Shown: piece after piece, positions 42,414 to 50,882 of the stretch
Position numbering within the stretch: the first letter of the stretch is position 1
Layout: each line of letters begins with the position of its first letter
Assembly: GCA_024867545.1 (NCBI GenBank)
Contig: JANFNE010000027.1
Coordinates: 698,222 to 762,221, forward strand
DNA length: 64,000 bases
Reading direction: 5' to 3'
Source of the DNA: Phytopythium helicoides
Taxonomy: Eukaryota > Oomycota > Peronosporomycetes > Pythiales > Pythiaceae
The notes under the pieces: model-generated
The model's database searches: none
What the model was told of the DNA's origin: nothing
Seen by the model: the letters and a program-made list of their open reading frames with translations, nothing else
Position numbers and translations under genes: made by a program

Positions 42414-44177
42414 TCACGCTTGCTTGTTGTTGTCTGTTGTAGCAGAAGTTGTCGCCAACGTTCCAGCGTCACCCGTAGTTGGAAGAGCTGTGGCATCTGC
42501 GATCGGAGTTGGTTGCTGCTCAGGCGCAGGGGATGGGAGTGGCGAGTTGGAGTTTGACCCGGCACCCATGGCTTTCTCCCAAATTCGGCGACGCACGCAC
42601 TCACGGTTAAACCTGTCAAGGTCGATCAGCGCAAGCTTCTTGCACTCTGCCTGCATCGATGGTGCAGCTGCATTGAAAGCATGGCCCAGATCCTCCGCCG
42701 ACATGGCTTCCGCGCTGGCGGCACCGGCAAGTCTAGCGTAGACAAACCGATAAAACTCAAGCTCGGTTCTTGCAGGGATGGGAACCGGAGGTGGCGTCGA
42801 AGATGGAACGAACGGCTGTCGCGGCTGAGATGGCATCGATACACCCTTGAGCGGCTTTTTCCGAGGTTTGTCTGCACTAGCATCGTTGGTCTTGCGCTTC
42901 TTCACTCCCTTCGAATCTGCAGTAATTTCAGACTTGATGGGATTTTGAGCAACTGTTGAAGAAGCGAGAGTAGTCGATGGTGTAGCAGCATCCACGGCAT
43001 TCCCAGCGACCACTGGACTCTTTGTTGCCAGCGCAGTGATGAGCGGCGGCGTCACTAGTTGAGAAGCTGGTTGCGGAGTCACTGCACGCTTCTTCAAAAA
43101 CTTTTCCGCGACGAAAGTGAGTGGAAGCATCTGCTTGTAATTGAATGGTCGTGTCCATCCGTCAACAGCTCCTGGGGGTAGCTCAAAGTTCGGATACAAC
43201 CGCGTGGGAGACTTGAGGCTCGCTGCAGGCTCTACTGGCATAGCACGACTGTTATCATTGCCCGACGAGCTCAGTTCGCCTGACTTTTCCTTGCCTTGTT
43301 GTGTCACTTCGCTGGTGTGAGTTTCGGCTCCAGTCGCATCAGGAGTCGCCTCTTTTGGGCTCGGGGCAGCTTGTCCGATCGAATCAACCGGAGCCGCGTC
43401 CGATGCGTCTTTTGGCGAGCCGTGAGGCGCAGCACCCGTCGGAAATGCCAGCAATCTAGCTCGCTTCTTCTGCGCCGGTCGCGCCTTGCCCTGCCGCGCG
43501 TTGATCTCTCGAGCCGGCCGTTCAATGTCCTCCTCGTCAGACGACGGCAGCAGTTCTTCAGTAGTGGCGTCTTCTGGCGTCTGCGCATAGGCGAGGAACT
43601 TCCACAGGTCCTGGCACTCGCGGGGGGTCAAGGCGATCTTGTGCGTCTTGAGCATGCGCTTGGCGACCTTCTCCCACCGGATGGCTGCGGGCGGGCGGTC
43701 CTTCTCGAGCACGTCGGCGGCCAGCGCGCTCCTGCGCACGTCGTCCAGGATCACTTCGCACAGCAGCGTGCACTCGCGCGCCGAGTGCCTGCCCAGCGCC
43801 TTGTGCGGCGCGTAGCTGCCTGTCGCGGCCGCCAGTCCGTCGCCGGCCGCGGCCCTCGCCGTGGGGCGCCTCCTCCTCCCCGCCGTCGCCGCCAGCGCCG
43901 GCGAGTTGTCGGCCGACGGCGCGCCGCTCGACGTCCGCGGCGGGGGCGACGCTGGCGCCGGCGCAGGCGACGACGGCCGGCTGCGCCTCCTGGCGAGCTG
44001 CTTGCCCACGTCCTCGTCCGTAACTTGCTCTTCCGGGGGCTTCACGTGGCGCTGGGACCTGCGCGAGGCACCTCCGGGACCGCCGGACGCTGCAGAAGCC
44101 GCCGCCGCCGCTTCCTGCGCCGCCGCGGCCCTGGCGGAGGGCTGCGCGTCGCGTCGAGAGCGCCGCGCGGCCTCCAT
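42414..44177 (-). CDS. Myb/SANT-like nuclear protein
   Basis: 587 residues, one exon. The N-terminus is Ala/Arg-rich and disordered. Residues about 134-202 form a helical Myb/SANT-like module with regularly placed tryptophans (RWEKVAKRMLKTHKIALTP, ECQDLWKFLAYA). An acidic patch (SSDEEDIERP) and a long Ser/Pro-rich middle with Lys/Arg clusters that could be nuclear signals (GVKKRKTNDAS, KPRKKPLK) follow. A second helical block lies near the C-terminus (ELEFYRFVYARLAG, DLDRFNRECVRRRIWEKAM), faintly like an HMG box. DNA binding is likely; the target is unknown. Its ATG lies 81 bp from that of the divergent SWS1-like gene. Confidence 0.75.
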   Translation of the reverse strand: MEAARRSRRDAQPSARAAAAQEAAAAASAASGGPGGASRRSQRHVKPPEEQVTDEDVGKQLARRRSRPSSPAPAPASPPPRTSSGAPSADNSPALAATAGRRRRPTARAAAGDGLAAATGSYAPHKALGRHSARECTLLCEVILDDVRRSALAADVLEKDRPPAAIRWEKVAKRMLKTHKIALTPRECQDLWKFLAYAQTPEDATTEELLPSSDEEDIERPAREINARQGKARPAQKKRARLLAFPTGAAPHGSPKDASDAAPVDSIGQAAPSPKEATPDATGAETHTSEVTQQGKEKSGELSSSGNDNSRAMPVEPAASLKSPTRLYPNFELPPGAVDGWTRPFNYKQMLPLTFVAEKFLKKRAVTPQPASQLVTPPLITALATKSPVVAGNAVDAATPSTTLASSTVAQNPIKSEITADSKGVKKRKTNDASADKPRKKPLKGVSMPSQPRQPFVPSSTPPPVPIPARTELEFYRFVYARLAGAASAEAMSAEDLGHAFNAAAPSMQAECKKLALIDLDRFNRECVRRRIWEKAMGAGSNSNSPLPSPAPEQQPTPIADATALPTTGDAGTLATTSATTDNNKQA

Positions 44178-44258
44178 GTCCTTTCCGGTGCTTTTTCCTC
44201 CCGCGCGGTTTCCTCGACTGCGAACTTAACGGCGCTTCCAGGCGTTCCAAGGCTCGAG
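44178..44258. promoter_or_regulatory. 81-bp bidirectional promoter region
   Basis: The only sequence between the divergent ATGs at 44177 (minus) and 44259 (plus). No TATA box is visible. Both promoters must overlap here or reach into the opposite gene. Confidence 0.6.
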
Positions 44259-44832
44259 ATGAGCGGCGAGCTGGCCGTCAGCGTGCTGCGCCACGTGCTG
44301 CGCGACGTCAAGCGCCGCGGGCGGCTGGAAGACGCGCAGGCGCAGGCGCTGGCGGCGCTCGAGCCCGCGGAGCTCGCGGAGCTGCAGGCGGCGACGGAGC
44401 TGGTGGCGCGCCGCGCCGTGACGCGCGTGGAGGCGGCGCCGAGCGGCCGCGCCTTCTTCCGCGTGCGCTCGCTGGCGTCCGGGCGCTTCCGCCGGCAGGA
44501 GGACGAGCCCGCGGACTCGCAGGCGGACGCGAGCGAGGCCCAGCCGGGCTTCTACACGTGCTTGGAGCACTTTTGCTCCTGCCCGCGCTTCCTGGACGAG
44601 CTGGCCGCGTCCCCCGTGGCCATGGTGAGTGCCGCGGCCGTCTCTGGCGCTGGGAGGTTACTGACGCCGCCGCCGCGAACGAGAGCAGTGCAAGCACATG
44701 GTGGCCGCGCTGCTGGCCGACGCCACGCAGCAGGCCGAGCAGCTCACGGTGCAGGACGCCGACTTCGCCAGGATGCTCTGCCCGCCTCCGGCCGCCCCGA
44801 CGTACGTGCTGCCGCCGCTTCAAGAGCGCTGA
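44259..44832 (+). CDS. SWIM zinc-finger protein, SWS1/ZSWIM7 homologue
   Basis: Exons 44259-44624 and 44689-44832 give 169 residues. The intron is 64 bases long with donor GTGAGT and acceptor GAGCAG. The spliced product carries a SWIM zinc motif split by the intron: CSCPRF in exon 1 and CKHMVAALL at the start of exon 2. The layout (helical N-terminal half, EHFCSCP, CKH, short tail) fits SWS1/ZSWIM7, a partner of Rad51 paralogues in the Shu complex that promotes homologous recombination and meiotic strand exchange. Without the intron the second Cys-x-His pair would be out of frame, which supports the model. The length is slightly above the usual 140-150 residues. Confidence 0.82.
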
Positions 44833-45073
44833 CGTGCGAACTTAGCAGCCGTCCACGTAAGGTTCGCAAAACGCTCCGCTACCATATGACCTCTCTCTAT
44901 GCATTCTAGCAGTCAATTTATCATACCAATCCATCTAACCTATCATATCCATTACAAACACGGTATCAGATATAGAAGGCCTACCCACCGCATAGAAATA
45001 CCGAGAGAGCCAAGCGGCGGGCGCCAACCAATATAGATCGGCCGCCAGCCAGCGCCACTCGGTCTCCAGCTCC

Positions 45074-47425
45074 ATGGGCCGCTTCACGCAGGGCGGCGGC
45101 TTCCGAGGCCGCGGCAGGGGACGCGGGCGAGGCGGCGGGCGCGGCGGTCGCGGGCGCGGCGGCTTCCAGCAGCGCGCGCAGTTCCAGCAGCCGCCGAGCG
45201 CCGCGAGCGACTTCCAGGCGCCTCCGCCGCCTTTCCAGGCCGCTCCGCCGCCGTTCCAAGCCCCACAGCCGCCGTTCCAGGCCCCGCAGCCGCCGCAGTT
45301 CCAGGCTCCGTTTGCGGCGGCGCCCGCGTACCAGCAGTTCGCGCCGCCGCCGCCTGGCGGGCCGCCGTTCTACCAGCAGCAGCAGTTCGCGTACGCGCAG
45401 GAGCAGCCGGCGTACTACGCCGCTCCGCCGCTGCCGCCGGCGCCGGCGTATGGAGGAGGAGGAGGAGGAGGCTACTCGGACGCCGTGCGGGCGAGGCAGC
45501 AGGCGTACGCGCCAGTGCAGCAGCCTCCAAGCTACAGCGACGCAGGATACGGACAGCAGCAGAGCTTCCAGAGCGAGGGAGACCGCGGATACCCGCCCCC
45601 GCCGAGCTATGGAGAAGGAGAGAGGTATGCTCCCCAGCAGCCTCCGCCGCCGCCAGCCAGCTATCCGGACGCACCGCTGCCGCCGCCGACTCGCACCAAT
45701 GAAGCGGTGAAGCAGGAGGCTGCGGGCTACTCGGATGAACGCGGTGAGCGCGGGTATTTGAAACCAGAGCAGGCAGCGTCGCCGAGATACCCCCATGAAC
45801 GCGACGACCGCGGATATGTACCGGCGGATGAGCAGAGACTGCCGCCTCCGTCGCACCAACAGCCCCCGCCGCTGCCTCCGGCCCCACCAAGCGATGACTA
45901 CGCGCCGCCTTCGTACAACGAGAACCCTCCGCGACAGCAGCAGCAGCAGCCGTGGGTGACCGACTACAATAGCTCTGGGTATGGTAGCAACCAGCACAGA
46001 GGTGGCCGTCCGCAGCGCGGCCCGCGTGGGCCACCCCCGCCGACATACTGTTGCCACAAGTGCGGCCAACCTGGCCATTGGATTCAAGAGTGCCCGAGCG
46101 GTGCCAACAACTACAACGACCGGAGAGGAGGAGGCAATGGGTATTACCAGAAGCCCAACTATCATCAGCAACAGCAGCAGCACCAAAGCTACCCACCTAG
46201 TTATCCCCAGGGCGGACCGCCTGCTTATGGTGGTCATCAGCACGGGTATCCTCCATTGCCGTCTTCGCCCCCGCGGCCGCCTCTACCCCCGAGAGATGAG
46301 CCGCCATACCCTCCGAATGTCGTCTCACCAGAGGATAACGAGGCGGATTGGGCTGTCAGGGACCGAGTGCCACCAATGCCCATGCATCATCACCCACCCC
46401 CACTGCCCCAAGGCCCTCCGCCTCCGTTTGAGTCGGATCATCATCATCATTACCCGGCATACGACCGCTCGTACCCTCCCCGACAGCATCAGCCTCCACC
46501 GCCACAAGAGTTCAACTGGCATTGTGACACGTGCGTTAAGAGCTTTGTGATGGAGTCACAGTACGAAGCTCATCTCAAGACCCACATCAAATGTCCTGAG
46601 GGCGATTGCGATTTTTCTGCGTCGAAGCGCGTCGTCGGTGCCCACTTCCAGACTGCTCATGGGCAATACGCTGGACAGGGACTCAAGGAGATCGACATCG
46701 AAGGACAGAAGTTCATGGTGCTAGTCGGTGATTCGCCCGAGGACATTGCCAAGTGGCGCGAGGAGCGGAGAAAGAAATGGCCAGGACCAAGTAAGAAGGG
46801 CAGTGCTACAACTGCACCTCCTGTTGTCCCGTACCCCACGCGGAAGCGGAAACTTTCGAGCTCTTCGGAGGAGCTCGAAGAGGGTGAAGTCGCTGAAGAT
46901 GAAGAAGAGCCAGCTAAAGCGGATGTCTCTGTCGAGGAAAATGAATCCAAGGATGCTAAGGAGGAGAGTGAGAGTGGCACGAAGCCAACTTCTCCGCAAA
47001 CTAATCCTGTCAGCACAGAGATTCATCAGTCATCGTCAACCTCAACTGAGCCAGTGACAAAAAAGCAGAAGAGCACGGCCCTTTGCAAAAAGTTCGTTCG
47101 TGGTCAATGCCGTTTCGGCGATAAATGCAACTTCAGCCACGATCGCAGCTCCTTCGCGTGCAACGCGATGGTCATCAAGGGACGATGCTTCAAGGGCAGC
47201 AGCTGTCCGTTCTCCCACGACCCGGAACTTTTGTCGGCTCGGTCAGAGCAGCGCAAGAGCTCGGCGGAGCAACGAGCTGTAGACGAGAAGTGGCGCGCCG
47301 AGAGCGGGTCGCTGCTTCGCAAGCTGCTCAAGAAGGACATTGAGGTTGAGCAGAGGCAGATGCTCCAGATCGTTCGCTTTATCGTGAGCAACGACTTCTT
47401 CAAGCAGGACCAAGAAACGCAGTAG
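45074..47425 (+). CDS. NUFIP1-like zinc-finger RNA-binding protein
   Basis: 783 residues, one exon. Order: RG/GGR-rich N-terminus (residues 10-35), a long Pro/Gln-rich disordered region, a CCHC knuckle CCHKCGQPGHWIQEC (about 325), a C2H2 finger WHCDTCVKSFVMESQYEAH (about 483), the NUFIP1 motif DIEGQKFMVLVGDSPEDIAK followed by WREERRKKWP (535-571), an acidic stretch, and two CCCH fingers (CKKFVRGQCRFGDKCNFSH, about 670; CNAMVIKGRCFKGSSCPFSH, about 695). NUFIP1/Rsa1 proteins are assembly factors for box C/D snoRNPs and act in the nucleus with R2TP. The extra CCHC and CCCH fingers are not part of animal NUFIP1 as I know it. The start follows a short leader. Confidence 0.88.
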   Translation: MGRFTQGGGFRGRGRGRGRGGGRGGRGRGGFQQRAQFQQPPSAASDFQAPPPPFQAAPPPFQAPQPPFQAPQPPQFQAPFAAAPAYQQFAPPPPGGPPFYQQQQFAYAQEQPAYYAAPPLPPAPAYGGGGGGGYSDAVRARQQAYAPVQQPPSYSDAGYGQQQSFQSEGDRGYPPPPSYGEGERYAPQQPPPPPASYPDAPLPPPTRTNEAVKQEAAGYSDERGERGYLKPEQAASPRYPHERDDRGYVPADEQRLPPPSHQQPPPLPPAPPSDDYAPPSYNENPPRQQQQQPWVTDYNSSGYGSNQHRGGRPQRGPRGPPPPTYCCHKCGQPGHWIQECPSGANNYNDRRGGGNGYYQKPNYHQQQQQHQSYPPSYPQGGPPAYGGHQHGYPPLPSSPPRPPLPPRDEPPYPPNVVSPEDNEADWAVRDRVPPMPMHHHPPPLPQGPPPPFESDHHHHYPAYDRSYPPRQHQPPPPQEFNWHCDTCVKSFVMESQYEAHLKTHIKCPEGDCDFSASKRVVGAHFQTAHGQYAGQGLKEIDIEGQKFMVLVGDSPEDIAKWREERRKKWPGPSKKGSATTAPPVVPYPTRKRKLSSSSEELEEGEVAEDEEEPAKADVSVEENESKDAKEESESGTKPTSPQTNPVSTEIHQSSSTSTEPVTKKQKSTALCKKFVRGQCRFGDKCNFSHDRSSFACNAMVIKGRCFKGSSCPFSHDPELLSARSEQRKSSAEQRAVDEKWRAESGSLLRKLLKKDIEVEQRQMLQIVRFIVSNDFFKQDQETQ

Positions 47426-47551
47426 TAGGGAATAGAGAGACGTAGTTAGTAAGTTGCACTGTTGAATCTAGATCGGCACCAATGAGAATAGGAAAAAAGA
47501 CAAGTTTTGATTCACTCGCGTTCGTTGTCGAATGAATCCAATGCCGCCAGC

Positions 47552-48058
47552 TCATTCGAGCTTCTCAAGCTCGCGAATGCGCTCGAGCATCTCTCGCTTG
47601 GACGATTCCTGCACTTCGCCACCGAGAATGTATTCGTCTAGCATGGAGTAGACCTTGTTGAAGTTGAAGACGATGTCGAGCTCGCAGACGTTCGAGAACT
47701 GCTGATCGAGTAGCTCGACGAACAGGTGAATTGTCTCCAGACACAACAGCTCGTTGGCCGTCACATCGACGCCCAGGATGAAGAAGAGTCCGGCGTAGCG
47801 ACGGTAGATCAGCTTGTACGATCGGAACTCGATGAAGTTGGTGTGCTTGGCGTCGCGCGCGACCACGAGTCGGTGGATCTCCGACTCGAGTCGCACCTTG
47901 TCCTGGTCATCGGGTGGCGGCACATAGTACTTGGATAGTCGGGTCTTGCCCTGGCGGTTCTGCAGTAGAAAGAAGCGGATCTGCCCACCGCAAAGGTGTC
48001 AGCAAGCGGACAACGAAGGGATATAGACACCGAGGATCATGGATGGAGAGCTCACCAT
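47552..48058 (-). CDS. AP2S1: AP-2 adaptor complex sigma subunit
   Basis: Exon 1 contributes only the initiator ATG (48056-48058), directly followed by a GTGAG donor; exon 2 is 47552-47980. The product is 143 residues, the usual length for AP-2 sigma (142 in mammals). It begins [20 protein letters not shown] and contains [30 protein letters not shown] and [15 protein letters not shown], diagnostic of clathrin adaptor small chains. It is part of the AP-2 core that selects cargo for clathrin endocytosis at the plasma membrane. The frame of exon 2 lacks an upstream ATG, which forces the ATG-only exon. Confidence 0.93.
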
Positions 48059-48312
48059 TGCTGGAAGTTTGACGATGAAGACGGTAAGGGTGTAGCTAAA
48101 GCCTGGAGATAACGACGACTCGTGCAATGAGCGTGGGGAGGCGGCAACCAACAGGTGAAAGCTCGCGTCGGTTCGAGTCCACCGTGGCGGTTATGATCTT
48201 CAGTGCCTCTAGCCGTCAACCATGAGCCGTTGGTGGCGGGAATGTACACTTGCATCAGTTCTGAGCACAACTTCAACTTGATGGCAACGCACGCATAATA
48301 CTCGTGAACATC

Positions 48313-49462
48313 CTACGGTTTCTGGGCCTCAAGAAGCTGAAATGCCAGATAGTGCGCGCCGCGCTCACCCAGATCCTCCGTCAACACCAGATAGATGGGA
48401 CAAGCACGGAGCGCCGGACTCACACGACCCTTATCGAACACGGCGTTGAGGAAAATATCCTTCTTGGTGAAGTACTCGAGGTTCTTGGGAGCGAGTCCAC
48501 CCGTGATGAAGAAGCCTCCACGCGGCAGGAACTTGAGCATCGCGTTGCCGACTTCGCGTCCATACGCACTGTGCAAACAGCAAACGACCCAACAGTCAGA
48601 ACAGATCCACACAAACAGAAAACGTAGAGCATCGGAAGCAGCAAACATACGCGACGAAAATCTCGAGCGCCTTGTTGCAGAGCTCGTCGGTCTTGGCGTT
48701 CTCGCCCACAACCTTGGCCTTGAGCGCGTTGGCACGCTCAAATGCGTCGTGTACAGAAGGGTTGACCTTATCAGGGAACTTGCGCTCGAGGAAAGCGTAG
48801 ATATTGGCTAAACCAGGACCACTGACGATGCGTTCCGTAGAGAATCGGCGCGCGCAACCTAGGCCCTTCTTAATGTCGTTGTACAGCTCAATCTCGAGTT
48901 CATCGGCAGGAGCAAAGTCACAATGACCACCCTCACTGGCAAAGCACGAATACTGGCCGTCGGTGCCAGGCGTGAGGAAGCATTCACCGAGACCAGTGCC
49001 AGCGCCAACACTCGCGATGGGCTGACCCTTCTCCGGCTCGGCATCGTTCAGTACAATGTACTCGTGCGGACGCAGCGTCAGAAGACCATAACCCATACCG
49101 GTGAAGTCGTTGATGAGCTTGACAGTCCGGATACCGAGGTGCTTCTCGAGCTGCGCGCCGTCGATCTTCCACCCTGAATCAACGTTCGTGAAGTCGACGG
49201 TGTTGTTCAGAATCGGACCAGCGCACGCAAGGACGCAAGCAGTAGGGACGCGGTCGCCGATGGGCGACTCGCTCAGGAACGTCTCACAGACTTGAACGAA
49301 GCTCTCGTGGTGCTCGTTCTCGTACTTCTTGGCGAATAGAATTTCGCCTGGTGCAATGTCGCCCATCTTGTGCGTCGATCCGTGCGGGATCTGCCACAGC
49401 GAGAGTCGCGCGTTGGTTCCACCGCAGTCGCCAGCGAGAACGAGGTCACTGTGCAACGACAT
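48313..49462 (-). CDS. Glucokinase, bacterial type
   Basis: Exons 48651-49462 and 48313-48568 (donor GTATGT, acceptor GCACAG) give 355 residues. It phosphorylates glucose with ATP at the start of glycolysis. Motifs: phosphate-binding LAGDCGGTNARLSLW at the N-terminus, LACAGPI, catalytic-region INDFTGMGYGL, adenosine-side VGAGTGLG, the glucose-contacting SEGGHCDFAP, and GGFFITGGLAPKN near the end. This is the glucokinase family of bacteria and oomycetes, not the hexokinase family of animals and fungi. It is a little longer than the E. coli enzyme (321). An upstream in-frame TTG is ignored; the start is the first ATG. Confidence 0.92.
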
Positions 49463-50882
49463 GAAGATTAGTTGGAAGCTCAATTCGGCTATCAGAGACC
49501 CCGCTCGTACGTCATGGTCGCGGTAGGTTGGAGGTAGTGTCGACTTGGTGTGAGAGAAGGCTGAGAGTGGAGGCTGCTTGTGCTTGAGGACTCAAGTTGC
49601 CGAATGACAGTGTGTGGAGTCTCGGGATGCTGCAGGGGTATATCGATTGCTCGACTGAGGAGATTCTATCCGCCACGCACTCGCTTCGAGGATTGCAACG
49701 CACGACTGACAGCTTCATTTCTCAAATGTTCAACCAGCTTGTTTGTTGCGCCTGGCCTGCATAATCATGAAATTTGTAGTGTCTCGGGCCAATCGTCAAC
49801 GGTGTACCACCTTGGCACAGATGACGGCCGACCGCACACCTGTCGGATGCCGACGGGCGGATGATTGCGATTTGGAAAAGACGATGAGCTCTAGCATCAT
49901 CCGCAGTGCGCTAATGAACGTGTTTTCGCCTTCATCTGCAGTTATAGCTCTAGTGCTGGAACATTGGTGATCGGTGGCAGCGACTGCGTTAGATTGGTTC
50001 ACTCCATCTTGCTCATAAAGAAACCGGACACCTCCGGTCTTCGTGTTGCTGCGCATCTTTGAGGCGAGTTCCATCCAAGCAGAGCACACTGGCGAAAGTC
50101 AAGCACGTACGTGGTTTGGTAAGTAACGGAGTGGACCGCATAGGTGCTCTCCGACGACTTCAGGCAGCACTACTCCTGCGTTTCTAGGCGCTTTGGTGCG
50201 CCAGCTTGCCTTGCTCTCGAAGCATGACAACAAGCAATCAATGCTGCACAACTTTGGAAATCTGCCCCCGTATCTTCACGTATCAGCAGCCGGTTCACTT
50301 CCGGTAGTGTTCGATATGAATAGCTCTTGAATGCGTCTAGCCGGCCCACGTCATTTACATGCTGGCACACAGTGCGGATTAACCAACCCATGCTGAAGCT
50401 CGTTGAGAGCGTTTTCCAACGCGCTGACTCGGCGGCATTAACTTGAAGGCGGAGGAAGATCATGGTGGTAGATCACTCAATTACTATCACAGGTTAGCCG
50501 CTGGAAGGATGCCCCGGTATGCGTCTGAGAGCAAACTAGGACGAGATCAAATCTGTGCTATGACACATGCAACCCAGCCAGACAGGGGCGAAGTTATGTG
50601 TTCTCAGGTATAGACTCACTACTTGGTGCGGGGTCTCCTGCCAGGTCTCCTCCGGAGCACATTCAATATCGCGTCACCTACAGCAAGGCTGACACAGGCA
50701 GGCCGCATCATTGAAGATGATGAGCATCGGACAGCAAAATAGACACTGAACGACTAGGCCGTGGTATGTTTACCACCTACCTCACTTGAAGAAGCGTCCT
50801 GATGATTGGTGATCTGGGGTCTCCTGGACCTAGCAAGACGAGGTGCCAGCTTTTCCATTCTCCAATCTGCAAGTGACGTGAG
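49463..50882. other. Intergenic region between glucokinase and the first giant kinase
   Basis: Holds the glucokinase promoter and the upstream region of the kinase gene. A 97-codon minus-strand ORF (50170-50463) begins like a small helical protein but matches no domain I know. Confidence 0.45.

Noticed and set aside
42073..42741. 222-codon plus-strand frame
   Set aside because: Mostly antisense to the Myb/SANT-like gene, no domain.
43296..44258. Plus-strand extension of the SWS1-like frame upstream of 44259
   Set aside because: Arg-rich composition typical of an antisense frame of the Myb/SANT-like gene; the conserved part starts at 44259.
44981..46243. 420-codon minus-strand Arg/Leu-rich frame
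   Set aside because: Shadow of the Pro/Gln-rich part of the NUFIP1-like gene.
48160..48190. tRNA-like T-loop motif (GGTTCGAGTCC)
   Set aside because: The flanking bases do not form a T stem and no acceptor or anticodon stem could be built.
50170..50463. 97-codon minus-strand frame starting MIFLRLQVNAAES
   Set aside because: Weak resemblance to helical repeat proteins only; no repeated unit and no neighbours that support a gene.
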